Source of the DNA: Ficedula albicollis
Taxonomy: Eukaryota; Chordata; Aves; Passeriformes; Muscicapidae
DNA length: 64,000 nucleotides
Direction: 5' to 3'
Assembly: GCF_000247815.1 (NCBI RefSeq)
Contig: NC_021675.1
Coordinates: 62,116,462-62,180,461 of the forward strand
Below the pieces are notes generated by a model, which had not been told where the DNA came from, ran no database searches, and worked only from the letters and a program-made list of their open reading frames with translations. The translations under genes were made by a program, and so were the position numbers. The stretch's first letter is position 1. Every line of letters begins with the position of its first letter. This document shows positions 1 through 15,180 of this stretch, piece after piece.

Positions 1-3000
1 CAGGTGATAACTGGTGAAATTTAGTAGTGCATCAAATTGTACCCAATGTACAATTCTTCTTCAGACTGTGCTTTCTTAGTCTCCCTTTCAGCTTTTAGTA
101 TGGCTTTGAAATTAATTCTACAAGTTATTGAGTGCCTGTTACTACAAACCAGTGAAGTTGAAGCCCTCATCTCCCTAAGGAACAGCACTTCATCCTTCTT
201 CTACCTGCTGTGCTTAAATATGGGCAGGAACCTGAAAGCACTTTATTCCTTTTCCAGTTCCTCTGAGATTTGAATTTTTTATTTTGTCCAGTATACTTAA
301 TTATTTTAATACAGTGGTTATCAAGCTGATTGACTCATAAATTTCAAATGAATGTTTCGAATGTGTCCAGAAAACATGGAATGTCTGTGATACTCTGCAG
401 CTGGGAAATATTCAAAAATCTTTATCTTACATTTTCTTGAGGGTAAATCTTTTGCTCTGGACAGTGCCTTGGGTAAAGAGCTAGACATCACAGTTTGTTA
501 GCTTTAATTCATACCACAGCACAGACACTTCAGCCCCCCCTGGGCTTCACAAACGTTCCTGTGAGTGCCTCCTGAACTGTCCTCTCATTCCTGCATGAGG
601 TAACTCTGTTCTCTGTCTTCCCTCTGTCCCTGACCCTTCTGAACACAGCAGATACAATGACTCCTCTAATGGGGAATGTTTCTCCTAAAACATCAATAAA
701 AGTGATTGGGAACTTTGGGTTTCCTCTTCACATTGGGTAAGAGCAGGACTGATCACAAACAGGGGTTTTTTGTGTTTCAGCTGAGGGGAGACAAATGCAG
801 CTTGTGTAAAACACTTCTGTTTTCTGCAGCTGAGTCTATCTGAAATCCTTTGACCTGATATCAACTACTGAAATATTCATTTGACCAGAAAGAGAGGGAG
901 TAAGCAGAAGGCTGACACAGCATGACTGCCGTGACACCTTCTCACTTCTGTCTCCTGTCACAGCCAAGTAACATCTTGATGCAAAATAGAGTAGCCAAGA
1001 ACTGCAGTGCAGATTGCTCTGCTTCTCAAGGAGTGCCACAGCTCCTCTCAGGAGAACCATAGGCTCTAGTGATGCTGTAACCTAAGCCTGGTTTGAGAAT
1101 TCTCTCAGTCTCTCTGGCTCAGTCTGGCCCCTTCCTAAAACAATTTTTAGCTTAGTGATGAGAGGACTCACATAGAAAACACAGATTTGATTGCCTTCAG
1201 GCTGAAGACAGTTTGGGGTTACAGACTCCCCAGTCACAGAAAATTACTGTATGCTAAACTGTGGTTGACAGCAAGTGATTAGCAATATATTGCCAATTCA
1301 AAGTTTGTGTCTATTTCTTAACTCTGGTCAGGACTCTGAAGCAGTGTATTTGGAAATCCTTCCTGTATCCCAGGAGAGCTCAGATGGAAGTCACATCCAT
1401 GCTGAGACAGGTTGAGGCACACGAGAAATGCAGGCGCTGAAAACAGCTCTCAATGCACTGAGAGGCTAGGCAGAGACTGAGTTTGGGTTCTGGTCATTCA
1501 GATTTTGAGATTAATCATGTAAAGCAGCACCAACTGTAACTTATTGCCTAATTCTTTCAGGGGTCCATCCTGGTCCTATGTTTGTTGTAGTCCATGGAAA
1601 AAATCTTTGAGAAAATGTAATTAATTTAAATTTGATTATATCTGCAGGTTGATTTCATGTGAGAACTCTGACTTTTCAGTTCTATATTATAGTAATGAAA
1701 ATATTATTCTATTAATATATTTATAATCTATTTAACTATTTCAGTGTTAGTGAATGGAACTTCTCCATTGTAGACTGAATATTTCCAAACTGACATCTTA
1801 TGACAATTTATGAAATTATGTATCTGTATAAGCAAATTCACATAAGAAAAGAAGAAAAAAAATGAAAGAAAAGGATATTTCAGGAGTGTGTCATGTAACT
1901 TAAAGTGTCTTTTTTGTGTACCTTCATTCAGATTTAGATACATTGACAATTGCCATCACTTAGCTGTAGAAAACACTCTTTACCTGTAATACATCTACAA
2001 TTATTAAATTTTGCAAACACATAATTCTGCCAAAATATTCTGGCTGTTCTTATGTCCCACTTCCGTTTTACTCTTCATGTTGATGGATGCCCTGTCTTAG
2101 GACCACCTAAGGGATTTTAAGACAGAAGATGGTTTAGCTGATCCTAGTTGTTCCTAGTATTTTTACTATCATAATCCAACATATTTGAAAAGTAATTATT
2201 AAATATTATCATTTTATTTAGTAATTTTTCCCTCATTAAAGTCCATGACAGTGGTTGAAAGCAGTGGGTGCTGGTGATATTGAGGTTGTGCACACAGACT
2301 CTTGTCAGACCACAAAATTCTCCCTGTGCCAGAGGCAAACAACTTGCCTTGCCATTCTCCTTGGGATGATTTTTCTGCCCAATTTCAAATGCAAAACAAT
2401 GCACCATAAAAAATACAGGGAATTATTTAAACTTGTTTTGACCTATCTATTAAAAACACCAGAATCTCAATAAAGTGAGGCTTGTATTCATAAACAAAGG
2501 AAATGTTCTTTTGCCTTTTACTTTTGAATCTGTGTCAAAAATAAATTACAAGCAGTATTTTCTCAGTCTGTCAGTAAAACCTCATTTGTTATTCTCTTTT
2601 TGTTAAGAACAATTTTATTAAGTTGAGATCTGTCTCCTATGGGAAATGAGTGAAATGATCTTCAAGCCCCTATTCACATTCTCTGCAAGATCCCACAACA
2701 AATTCTTGTGGTTAAATAATTTCATTTGTTATACTCTGTCCTGAGGTACCAGCTTTGTTGTCACAATGCCTGGCTTTGCCCTTCAATATAGATGTAATTT
2801 TTATTAAATAGTCATGATGTTTACCTCTGGAAAAGATTGCATTAATTCAAGAACAGAAGAATCAAACCAAGTAGAAAACACTTCGGTTTTGACTACCCAG
2901 AATATTAGGAAATAACAGAATAAAATCAATCTCTAGCAGCATGATTGGCTTTTGGATGAAGGAGAAGGAAATGTGGCTGTGAAACTACTAAGTGAGGTAA

Positions 3001-6000
3001 ATGCATAGCTTGGAAAAAACTAGTGTTATGTGTTTATTTTTAATATTTCACTACAGGTTAAAGTGAATATATTGTTTATGGCAAAACTGGACTGACCAAG
3101 CTGAAAACCTGAATTCTCTATTTCATTACAAGCAAGATATGGCACAGATAAGAACCAAGCAGTATTTTCATGTTTCTTCATCAGTGATTTTTGGTTCTGA
3201 ACAAACAGAGCACCCTGCCCTCTGGAACTGGTGTGTGCCTGGAGGCTGCTCCAGCCTAAGGCAGTGGAACACGGTGCAGCAGCCTCCCAGTGACTCTTGA
3301 ACCACTGCAAGACCAAGAGGGACCTTGTGGGCATGGAGTCACTTCTTCATTCAGGTTCTGGGGATATTATCCTGCTGGAACTGCTGGCAAACACACAGTG
3401 ATGGGATTTTTATTTTTATATTGGCCATCTGGTAGAACCAAAACCTCATCCTATTGAGTCCTGTTTCATGTAAGCACTGCAGTGTCTCTTTCCTGGAGTG
3501 ATCTGTGCATCTGATTACACAGAGAAACAGGGGAACTCTACAAAAGTGACAGTAGAAATAGGCAAAACAGGTACTTTGTAGAGACTTTAGCCTTTATCCA
3601 ACCACTAGTAAACATAGGTCTCACGGCAAGAGTAAGGGCAGACAAGAAGGGGGGTTCCAGTCACACCTTTTAGTCATTTGCCTCCTTTTTAAAACAGACA
3701 AAGATGATAGAATTTGAGTTTCAGTTGGGTCAATAATGCCTGACTGCTGAGTTCCAGACTGAAATGTGTGTTGGTGATCCTTAGACTGGACTCAGTCTTT
3801 CCTGGTCTGTAAATGCTAATTTAAAGAGATAAGTCTGAAAGATATTTTCTATCTTTCCACCTGGCATAGTGATAGATATTTTTGGCCTTTCCTTCATGCT
3901 AAGGAATCTGATATACTGTTATTAAGTTATTAATATTTTACCAATACAAGGATATTGGCTTATATCCAACAGGTTCCTACCTCTTACAATTACTGCATTT
4001 GTTGGTGGAAGTAACTGGGGCAGTCCATACCACAGTCAGAATAGTTGGCAATGCAGACTTAGGAGGAAGTTTATAAAGTCTGGTAGCTGTCTTGTTGGCA
4101 TATCTGTTGATGAGACACAATAACAGGACATCTGTGACATCAGGAAATGGGAAGCTACAGTTCCAGGCCATTCGATTTTATAAGCAGCATTTTATGGTTG
4201 CTAATCAAAGCGTATTCAAATCAATTCAAAGTTACTAAACTTTGTTTTTACAAATTTAGCCTTTGGTATTTTCTGATATAAATACTATGATAATGGAACA
4301 TTATTATGTGCAAAGACAGCAATAAGCAAATTAGTGTTTCAAAAATGCTGAATTAAAAATAGGCTGCAGTGAAAAATAAGATGGACATGTTGACTTGTGT
4401 TTTGGGAGGTTTGTTGATGCAAACAAATCAAGGGTAATTTGCAGTCACTGTACTTTCCAAATCAAGAATTGGTAGTGAAATAGCTGTTGATATTAGCAAT
4501 GGCTACAGTGTATAATGTTACATAAGGATGGACTATAATCATGAACAAAACTACAATGATGATGCCCCTCAGGAGCTTCCAGCCATCTAGAAGATAAAAA
4601 CATCTGGATATGTCAGCTAGGGCGGTATTATTGTCTCTGGGCTGTGCAGGAGGAGTCCTCACTGGGTAGAGTGCACCCACTTAACAGGGAAAGCTCCCCA
4701 CACAGCACAGAAAGAAGTGGTATTACCTCTTTCCAAGCACCCTTCTGTGCTGTTAATTTCCTCTGTGTGGTAAGAGGGAGATTCATGGTATGAGAAACAG
4801 GCAAAGCCAGATTTGTCAGCTGAAAAGCCAGAAGGAGACAAATCAGCAGCAGATTAAACTGTGCCTGGGAAACTGGGCATGAGAATGGAAGAACTCCTGA
4901 CTAGTCTTATGTTCCTGTACAATATTCCTTGTATTTGTGGAGATAGGACCAAATCTATTCACCTTTTTAATGGAGTCATTTGTAGAGGTATAAATTCTCC
5001 CTTTGTCTGTTGTTATTTCCTTCATGGGTCATGGTTTTCCTTCGTTCCTGTACAGAGCTGATCCACCAGACAGCATTAGGGAGAGGCACTCATAACACAT
5101 ACCCATGGATTTGGATACTTTCAGGTTAATTCCTCAGTCTGGGTCTTGAGTTCTTACTCCCTGCTATATCCAGACTGTGTCAGTTGTCACAAAGTTTTCC
5201 ACTTGAAATTCTGAAAAATTTCTAACGAACCTTGAAATCAGATTTGTGAATTTAGTAAGCCATAGAAGAGACCACAGAAGGTTCTAATAGAGGACAGAAG
5301 TGCTCTTGAGCTTGGAAGAAACTCAGGAGCTGAGCTGAGCCCATGATTTTTAACAAGAGTGCTGGGAATATGATTGCAACATCTAGCAGAAGTCAAAATG
5401 CATCAGCATAGGTCAGCACTGGTTCCTGGCACTGATGTATGGTGGAGATATTTCAGAGGAGAAGGACCTGGCTGCTACCTGTGGCATTTGTTTTGCCTTG
5501 GGAGATTAGATGAATTCTGACTCCATGGTACCTCTGTGTATTGCAGCAACTGTAAAACTAAGTTAAGTAAGGCTTGAAATTCTTCCAAAATATATGACAA
5601 TCCAGATAATGCCAGGAGCTGTATTTATTAAATGCTGTTGTGTAAATCTGACTTTCTGTAAAAAATAAGATTATGATAGAGATGTATAACAGTAAATTTT
5701 GTATGTTTTCAGACTACAAGGATGTCTTCTCTTGATATACTTTTAGATCAGTAGCAATGTTGTTGTTTGACATGGGAATTACGTATCCATCTCTTCAGGC
5801 TAGGTTCATACATGGAGTCCAGGAGATAAGTGAGCCTATATCAGTTAATTTCTTATAATAACATTGTTTATCTTTCATTTAAGCGTGAGAAAATTTACAG
5901 CTTTCTGTCCATATACTGATGTGTGAATTATTTAGCATTGTAAAGTACAGCCTGTGCTTTCTCGCAGCTCACAGCTTTCCTCAGAAATGTTTCCTCAAAG

Positions 6001-6968
6001 CAGCATAGCCTCATAGGGAAGCAGAGAGAAAGGACTTTCAGAGGCTCCCTGTTCTGAAGCAAGCTCAGCTCTACCTGTCACTCCCCACAGAGTTTGCTTC
6101 TGACAGAGCAAGATGCTCATTTGTCACCATGGGCATCAACCAGTGATTTGTGCTACTTGAGCTCAGACAAACAGCAAATCGTATTTCTTTTCCTCTCACT
6201 AAATGAAAAAGAAACAAAAGTTCTGAATGTACTAAGAATTAGGTGTGCAGAAGGTTTTTGTGTCAACCAGTGTGGTTTAGAGCCCCGTGCAGCCAAAGCT
6301 GGAGGTGGTGGTACCCACCTAACCTGGTGAACAGTGACCCTGCAGCACAGCTGGTGTCTTCACTACCTTGTGTGGTGATGAGGATATGATGGGATTCATT
6401 AATGGCTGAGCACCAAGAACCAAACCCCTGGGACTGGAGATGTCTGTGCTATGAGCACAACATTTCAGATGGGCTATGCAACCCTAATTCCACAGCCTTT
6501 ACTGCCACTTAGAGATCCCACAAAATCAGTTATGACTGAGTACTGGTACATGCTCAGCCCCTGTCAAATGCAAAGAAATACATAATGTCTTAGACCAGAA
6601 TAAAATAGCTTTGTGCTAAAACTCAAATATTTTTGTTATGTGTCTGAGCATTGATAATAAAAGTAGTCAGATGGGCTGGATTTATACATTCATGCTGCTG
6701 GTAGACCCATCCTTCATCTGCATACATATGTAGGAAGATAAAAGCAGGACCTCTTGCCATGATCTACTTGTAGTGAGGCAGGAAGACCTTTACATAACCT
6801 ATTCAAGATTCCATTTGCTCAGCCCTGCCACAGATTATTGGATAGAGGAAAAACCCAAATAATTTGGGCAAAGGCAAAACTTCTGTCCTGCAGTCAGGGC
6901 TCTTAGAGGATTTCTGCTTATCTGCTCAGGAAACAGCACTGGAGGTAACATCTGAGCCATCTGTACCT
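1..6968. other. unique non-coding sequence, no gene recognised
   Basis: AT-rich sequence with stop codons in all frames. The longest open frame is about 100 codons and has no recognisable domain, signal peptide or plausible exon structure. I see no tandem array, LTR end or CR1 motif. Isolated AATAAA-like words occur, as expected in AT-rich DNA, and are not evidence of transcript ends. This is probably intergenic or intronic bird DNA. A short exon of an unrecognised gene cannot be excluded from sequence alone. Confidence 0.6.
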
Positions 6969-7070
6969 GAAGGTACCCTGCATTCAAGCCTTGCTGAAGC
7001 TTTGGCTATCTCCACCAGGTGAAGGTACCCTGCATTCAAGCCTTGCTGAAGTTTTGGCTACATCCACCAG
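6969..7070. repeat. tandem duplication, unit ~52 bp (2 copies)
   Basis: Two adjacent direct copies, 6969-7018 and 7021-7070, both beginning gaaggtaccctgcattc and ending tccaccag. They differ at only about three positions. No known repeat family is recognised in the unit. It belongs to the series of small local duplications seen across this window. Confidence 0.9.
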
Positions 7071-7983
7071 AGCTGAGTGGTGAGCAGCTCTTTATCAGTG
7101 GTGAAACTCACAATAAATCAAATGTTTACCAGGCCACCGGCTTCAACTGTGAGTATGAAAGTGCCATCAATAAAACACCCAATGTGATTTAAAAAAACCC
7201 TCTTGTGGTGAGTCAGCCTTTCTCCATCCAGCCTTTCAGAAGTCTGCTGCTTTTGTGTTCTGTGTTGCTCAGTTGACTCCTTACCTCATGCTCCAGACCT
7301 GAAAGCATTTTCCACTGCATGATCTGATATGGAGCAATTTCCAAAAAATCCCTGCAGGGGAAACAGAGATATCTGGTGTCCCCTGCCTGCCCTCAAATGT
7401 AAATTTACATTTTACAAACCACAGAAGCTCATAATCCCTCAGCATCCTTTGTAATGCCAGGTTGTCTCCCCAGCTTGTGTTAATGTGCACTAATGAGGAA
7501 CAGGCAATAGGTTATTTGGAAGGCAGATAAGCAAAAAGCACGTCCTTCCAGATCTAGAATATGCTGGAAAAAAAGCCCAGATTTTTTTGCTTGGCTGCAG
7601 TGTTGTGTTTTAAGGCTGCTCCTCCTGTTCTCTCAGGGATTAATGGCTGCACTGGTGGGGTGTGAGAGCAGTAAGGGAAGCATCAGGTCACTCACTGGGA
7701 TGCGGCAGCTTGGGGAGGATCCCAGGTGGTTTCTAGGGTGGTGGTGAAGGAAATGTGGTTGTAGGGGGCTGTAAGCAGGTGTGTTGAGATGGGGAGGGAC
7801 ATTGGGATTTTGGGTTGAGCTCAGCTGCCTCGTGTCTCAGGCACATTACCTCTAGACAATGTGCTAAGGAAAAAGTCTGCAGGCAGCCCTGGCTAGGGCC
7901 TGTGTCTATATCTCCCTTTGCTGAACCTCTTTTCTTTGGCAGAAACCTGTGAATGAGCTAGACTTTTGGGACTTTCCCAGCCT

Positions 7984-8125
7984 TTGTTACCTCAGCTATG
8001 CCCACACTTTATGTTATATGGACCTCAAGGGGAAAAAGTAAAAATAGTGAGTACTTGTTACCTCAGCTATGCCCACACTTTATGTTTTATGGACCACAAG
8101 GGGAAAAAGTAAAATAGTGAGTATT
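7984..8125. repeat. tandem duplication, unit ~71 bp (2 copies)
   Basis: Copies at 7984-8054 and 8055-8125 share ttgttacctcagctatgccc at the left and a gggaaaaagtaaaa...gtgagta right part. They differ by a few substitutions and one A in a short A-run. The copies are directly adjacent with no spacer. Confidence 0.9.
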
Positions 8126-9007
8126 CTGGTCAGAAATCCTTAATCCCCAAATCCTGTCCTTAAACAGAGTCCAGCAGCCATTTTTGGGTGAAGAGAGATA
8201 GGGAGTAGGATTACAGTGTGGGATTTACTGTCCCAAACTTGTTTTGTGTGTTTGAACCTTTGCCATTCATTTATCAAAGCGGAAGACACAGAAGTATCTG
8301 TCGTTCTGCGCAGACTGTGTTTGTGCTAATGAAACCAAGTCCTCTTTCTCTTTCCCTTTGGATAGGTCAATCTTTGAAATGTAGCCCTGGATGATGGACT
8401 AACCTCATCTTTGTCCCCTTGCTCCATTTTGCAGCCTATAAACATACAGCTTGTCTTGTGCCCAAAGTCACAGGCTTTCCCCCCATTTAATTCCTTCATC
8501 CTGCTTTCATTGAAGTTACTGGGATTGTTCTCACTAGGAACACAGTAACCCACAAAGTGTGAGATCCCCACAAACAAACAGATGCCACTGTCTCCACTTA
8601 CCTCACTCCACCTTGCTGAGAAAGGCAGTGCAGGGTTCAAAATGTCCATTGCTGAGCTCGCGTGCTTGAAGCCCACTGAAATCACTTGGAGCAAATAACA
8701 AAATATCACGAACTTCCCCCCAGGAGGGAGAGTGGTAAGATTGATTTGACATAAAAGACTAGCTATCATTATTAATTCATAGTTTGGCAGATCTTGGGCA
8801 TTTTAAGTGAATGAATAAATTCTGTATTACAGAATGTCCTCTGCAAAATTCGTGGTTAAAAAAGAACATTTTAAATCTGGTTTTTTTAAAGTCTCATTAA
8901 GTTTTCTCTGAGAATACTATTAATTGTGCTGCTTTAGAAATTCCATTTCTGTTTTAGGTGCTGTAAGTTATCAAAATTTGCAATGTCAACAGACATGGGA
9001 GGAACTG

Positions 9008-9110
9008 ATAATACTGTGAGCCTTAGGTACACTCCTGGGCAGTTATGGGCAGAGTTATAATACTGTGAGCCTTAGGTACACTCCTGGGCATAACAGTTAT
9101 GGGCAGAGTT
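9008..9110. repeat. tandem duplication, unit ~49 bp (2 copies)
   Basis: The phrase ataatactgtgagccttagg followed by tacactcctgggca occurs at 9008 and again at 9057. The second copy carries a short insertion (taaca) before gttatgggcagagtt, then a partial third gcagagtt. Copies are otherwise identical. Confidence 0.9.
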
Positions 9111-10236
9111 ACGCAGAGTTTGAACCTGTTCCCCACCAAGTCAGGATGACTTGGCCTTTGTTATTTTATATGTTCATTCTGTCTGCTGAAAGAAGTGTCT
9201 GGGGCCTGTTAAAAAAATTAATGTAAAGGTTACAAGCTTCAAATTCTCTTAATCAGAGTTCATTAATATAGTATATTAATCTAATGAAGTTTATTTTGAG
9301 ATTTGTTTCACAAAACATCCATGTTTTGGAGCATAAGGAAAAAACTGCCTAATCTAGTGTTCTTGGGAAATGCTAAAATGCTGGAGTTCCTGAGCCTGAA
9401 CTTTCTCCCCTTTGTCAAAATTGATTCCATAACCACCCCTGTAGCGTGCTGCCCTAGGAACAAAATGCAGCGTGATTAATGTGCTGAATTCCAGGAAGAT
9501 GCTTACACAGCTTGTTGAAAACCACTGCTCTGGCAAACATCTCTTACAGCATTGCATAAACAGGGTCCTCACAGCCACCCAAGGCACTGGTTTGGCCAGT
9601 GACTGGGTCACAGCAGGAGGGTTAGAAAAGCAGTAACTTTCCAGCTGGGGACTGCTTCTGAGTTTATTACAAATCCTGATAATCAAGAGGGCTCAGAAAC
9701 TTCCCCAAACAATGAGTGCAGGCTAAATGCAGCATCCCTCCTGAGACACAAAAGTCCCTGAAACCACTGAGCAGGTGCCAGTGTCAGCCTTAAATCTAGA
9801 CTTTGTAGCTTTAATTTGAGACCAGCAAAGAGTGTCTAACAAGGCTGCAGAAGCTGCCCTTCTACTTTCCTCTAGGTAGGGAAGTTTGTGAATGTCTGCA
9901 CATCTTCCTTTGAGCATGACTATGTAGATAGCTTCTTGAAGTGCTGTCCCTCCCCAAAGAACAAAACTACTGGACATGAATGACAAAAATATATTAAAAT
10001 GTGACTTTATTCTGGGCACTGTTCATATTTCAATTGGAAAGGAAAGAAGGAACATATTCCTAAATAACTTCTGTGTGGGATCCTGCTCACAGGAGGCACC
10101 TACTCATTTGCTTGAGACACAAACTTTTAGACTCCAGCAGCTGTAATGGAAGCTTTAAACATTTACACACAGACATCCCAATTTCACCTGGAGCAGTCAA
10201 AATAGACTACCTGGAGTCTGCATCTGAAGCTGTATC

Positions 10237-10342
10237 TCATTCAGGATACTGACCAACCTGGTGGAGAGCCTTCAGGGTTTCAGTTTCTTCATTCAGGATA
10301 CTGACCAACCTGGTGGAGAGAGCCTTCAGGGTTTCAATTTCC
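10237..10342. repeat. tandem duplication, unit ~52 bp (2 copies)
   Basis: Copies at 10237-10288 and 10289-10342 share tcattcaggatactgaccaa and a cctggtggagag...ccttcagggtttca right part. The second copy has one extra GA dinucleotide and two substitutions near its right end. Confidence 0.9.
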
Positions 10343-13300
10343 TGGCATTAGAAAAACAGGCGAGTGTTTCTTAGTAATTTTAGTAGTAAAACGATTTGTT
10401 AACATGCTGTCTGTGCCTCATCTAGAAAATTACAGCGATGCAATAATTCAATGAAAACACAGGCTTTGAGAAACAACATCTTCGTTATTCATGCCAAGTT
10501 TTTCTAACTAAACTGAACATTTGAAAGTAATCTACTACATACGTATTATCTTATAATAAAGATAGATTAAAATAATATCTTATAATAACCCTATGCTCTT
10601 ATAACAAAGAGAGATTAAAACCAGTTAAGAAAACAAGGACATATATTTTGCAATGAATTTATAGTTTAAAGAATTCTTTCTTTTTTATACAGAGGCATAA
10701 TGGGTACTTTTTAATGTGTTTTGCAAGAGTAAAAATAAAACCCATCAAAAAAAGAGAACAAAGTCAAAAATCTGTGAAAAAAAAAAAAAAAAAAAAAAAA
10801 GCTCATAAAAATGGAATGTCAGGTTGTGTTCATGGGTGGAATATTTTTTTCCTGGACATTTCCAGTTGCAAGAACATACTTCTTTTTACTCCATGCATTT
10901 GAAAATGATATTAATGTTGATATGAAGGATTATGCAAATGCTAGGTTTTTTCAGAGCAATAAACTGTATTTCTTGATTTATGGTCAAGATGTCCTGATGC
11001 AGCAGTCTTTAATCTCTCTTTTCTTCATATGATAAGATTTCTGCTCACTCTTTTTGACTTTACTGAAGTTTCTTCTTATGGGCATCTTCCCATGACTGTA
11101 TAAACATAATTCACTGATTTTATGTGTTAATTTAACATTTAAAGTACCCGGTATTTTCTTTGGTTCCTGAATGAGCTGAGTCCTTATCCTTTTTTCTTCA
11201 GAATGACCACCTTGGTACATACTGTGCCATGACAAGTGTACAAAGGTCCAATGTCAACATTTTCTTTCACTTGGCTTGCTTTAACAGTTTCCATAGAGGT
11301 TTAAGAGTTCAAAAGAAACATGTAATTACAAATATTACATGATAGACTACATAAAACTAATGCAGTAAAGGCTTTTATCTCTAGTAAATAGTGTTAAAAT
11401 TATAGTAATCAGTTTTAGATTACATAATAAGAATTTTCTTTCTTTTAATAAGAAATTTCTGTTCAATCAACCCTGCAGCAGGGTTATTTACTCGCTGACT
11501 GGTTCTCCTATCAGGCTTCTCTTTTCTCTCTTTTCTCTTTTGTTTTTTCTGTTTTTTCTTTCTCTGCCAGTTTTCCCAGAAATTTCATCCAGAGACACTT
11601 TTTTGGGTCCATTTCCATTAAGAGTTTTACACTGTGGTGGTGAAGCATCCCTGACCCCACCAGAAGCTCCTGCATAAAAAAAGGTGGTAACTGGAGCATC
11701 CTCTTCCCAGCCAAGGTGGGGAAAAAAGTTGCAGATCTCCTCTTTAGCCTTGGAAAATAATTTACCTGAATTGTAGCCTGAGTGGAATGGTACCATCATT
11801 ACTGAACTTTAGTGTTGCTAAACCCTTTCTATATCCTTTGCACCCTTATCCTTTTGCAGCCCTGGTCTGTGTGTAAATAATTCTAAATTTATTCTAATCC
11901 AATTTTCCTATACATGCCTCATCTATGTGGTAAGTAATAAAGTGAACTTTGTAACGAAATTCTGTTAAAGTTGTGCTTACACAAATTGATATTAAAACCT
12001 GATTTTTGCCAGTAGCTTTGATGGTGATTGTTTAAGTATCTGAAACCAGGCATTCACAACATTCAACAGATCTACTTCAGCAAAAGATCCTGACAATCTC
12101 TGGGTTTTTATATATTTTTAAATGACTTGTTGAATTATTTGTACACATTCCCTTTGAAATAAAAGGAACATTTAGAATCTATGGCTTACAATTATGTGCA
12201 GACTTAAATAATGTTGCACTAATTTTCCCTTTCCATTCATTCTGTAATGATGCCTTTTGCCTGACCATCTCTGATTGAAGAAACATTAATTTCTCATGGC
12301 TGGTCTGACTCAAAGTTAGGAGACTTCCCATAAAGGGTCTAATTTCTTGTAGCTGAAGGAAAATTGCCAATAAGTGAGTGTGTTGTTTGGGTTACATTAT
12401 TCTATAAATTTAGATTTTTTTTTTCAAGATCCAAAATAAAGTCTGAATCTTTGCTATTCCAATAGTGACTGCTGTTTTATTTGAAGATGTGAAGAAGCCT
12501 CTATGTTTTTTGCTTTGTAATGAAGATTCTTACTTTATTTTTTTTTTCTGACTGTCATTAGCACTGCTTAAGACCTCAGCCATTTAGTACCATTGGGGTG
12601 GTGTGGTTACCTGTTAAAACCTTCCCATAAACTATTTCAAGAGTCAAAGAGTCAAAGGAAAAATTGCAGATAAATCCTGTGACTTTTGGCAGTGCTTTGG
12701 ATACTGGTACTTTGATGATGTAAGTACAATTGAATACCCAAAAGAAAAACAATTGCTCTGGAAGGCTGCTGTTGAGCTTCATGCTGCTTGAATTCACTTA
12801 ATAACAGTTAATTTAATTTCTTTATTAGCATTGAATTTTGAAAGTGATAGTTTTACTTTAGAGGGGAAAATGCAATAAATCTGGACAGAACTGATCAGAA
12901 TGTCTACTTATCTGTCATGAAAACAACTTGGTGAACACAGGAGTAGTATTAGAAGAAGAGGACAGAATTCTGTTACTGAGAAGAAAGTACAGAATATAAT
13001 GGAAAACACTAACCTTTGTGTTACTAACCCTCCCCTGGAGATGACTTTCTATTTTAGTTTTCACAGATTCCTGTGCAAGCATATATTTAGAGGATTTTTT
13101 TACTGTATACTTGGTGTTTCTTACCCAGAAGATCCCCATAATGGTTTTCTGTTTATAAATTTTCTCATGCTTTTGTGAGGTTATTAGTGGCTTGGTGTGG
13201 TCTGTAATTTTCCTTTGGTTTCATTCAGAAAGAATTATAAACTTCATTTTGCTTAGAAGCTTTTAGAAATCCATTTGTATCTCAGTGACAAAGTACTTAC

Positions 13301-13644
13301 TGAGGCTGCTTTTATGTTGCTTTTGATCTTTTTGGGAAATCTTGATCAGCACACTTCAAATCTACAGCCATATGTTTTCATGTTCAAGAACCTGCCTGAC
13401 TCTTGATTTACTTTTAAAATTTAATTATTTATGCATTTGTGTTAGCTAGCATTGTAAAACACACAAATTCTGTGAGGCCACTGCTGTAAAAGGCAATAGA
13501 GAATGTTTTTATAAATACATTAACAGCAAAAGGAGAGCTGAAGAAAATCTCCATCCTTTATTTGGGAGGGAAGATTGTCACCAAGGAGGAAAAGGCTGAG
13601 ATACTTTTTTTGCCTCTCCAAATGTCTCAACCACAGCAGAGGTG
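10343..13644. other. unique non-coding sequence
   Basis: AT-rich DNA with an A-run (listed separately) and a polypyrimidine tract around 11519-11565. Read on the minus strand, that tract gives a lysine/arginine-rich tail to a 103-codon open frame (11488-11799). I do not recognise that frame as a protein. No CR1, LTR or duplication larger than about 30 bp is seen. Confidence 0.5.
10777..10800. repeat. A homopolymer, 24 bp
   Basis: Uninterrupted run of 24 A. There is no LINE or retrocopy body recognisable upstream, so it is not assigned as the tail of a retrotransposed copy. Confidence 0.9.
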
Positions 13645-13735
13645 ATCCAGTCTTCTGATCACCTTTGTGGCCTCCTCCAGAACATCCCCAGCAGATCCTT
13701 CCATAGACCCAGAACAGGACCCAGAAGATCTTTCT
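13645..13735 (-). mobile_element. CR1 LINE fragment (short, 3' portion)
   Basis: The stretch containing agtcttctgatcacctttgt and ggcctcctccag resembles, from memory, the antisense of the conserved 3' region of avian CR1 (the block that reads 'tcatctttgtggccctcctctgga' in many copies). Only about 90 bp align by eye, ending in cagaacaggacccagaa. There is no 3' terminal octamer repeat, so it is a truncated piece. Orientation is antisense to the given strand. Confidence 0.55.
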
Positions 13736-14140
13736 TATATTGGCCCTTTCCTTATTAATTTGGGATAGTGGAACAAAACAACTGGACTCTCATTAATCTT
13801 GCATGTTCAAAATTAAGGAAAGGGAATTGTCTGCATTTGCAGGCAGAGGTTAAGGCATTCAGTGTGACATTTATTCAGCTGAGTGTGAGGACCTAGAGTC
13901 CTAGGTGTCTGCATGGACCCATGTCTACATATAATAAACCTGGTTAGAACTCCTCTGCAGTCACTTTACATTAAGGTGATAAGGCCAGCAGCAGCCAGGA
14001 AACAATTCACACAACTCAAAACCAGATACTGCCACGAATCAGATCCAACAGTGTCCCCAGCCAGAATGTGACTGCAGTGGGAGCTTTGTTGGCCATCTCA
14101 GAGGTCAAAAAGCAAAGCAGGCCAGCCCCATCTGAGTCAT

Positions 14141-15180
<1,040 letters not shown>

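Larger units (their letters stand above)
7071..10236. other. unique non-coding sequence between small duplications
   Basis: Outside the listed duplications no gene or mobile element is recognised. A 147-codon open frame on the minus strand at 8326-8769 has no recognisable domain and is within the range expected by chance. A moderately GC-richer stretch around 9400-9700 also gives only short open frames without known motifs. Confidence 0.5.

Noticed and set aside
8326..8769. 147-codon minus-strand open frame
   Set aside because: No domain or motif recognised, and composition is that of the surrounding non-coding DNA.
10530..10620. Repeated cttataata.. aagatagattaaaa-like words
   Set aside because: Too short and diverged to call a duplication with confidence in AT-rich DNA.
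11488..11799. 103-codon minus-strand open frame ending in a lysine/arginine-rich tail
   Set aside because: The basic tail is the translation of a polypyrimidine tract. The rest matches nothing I recognise, and no convincing splice acceptor or poly-A tail is adjacent.
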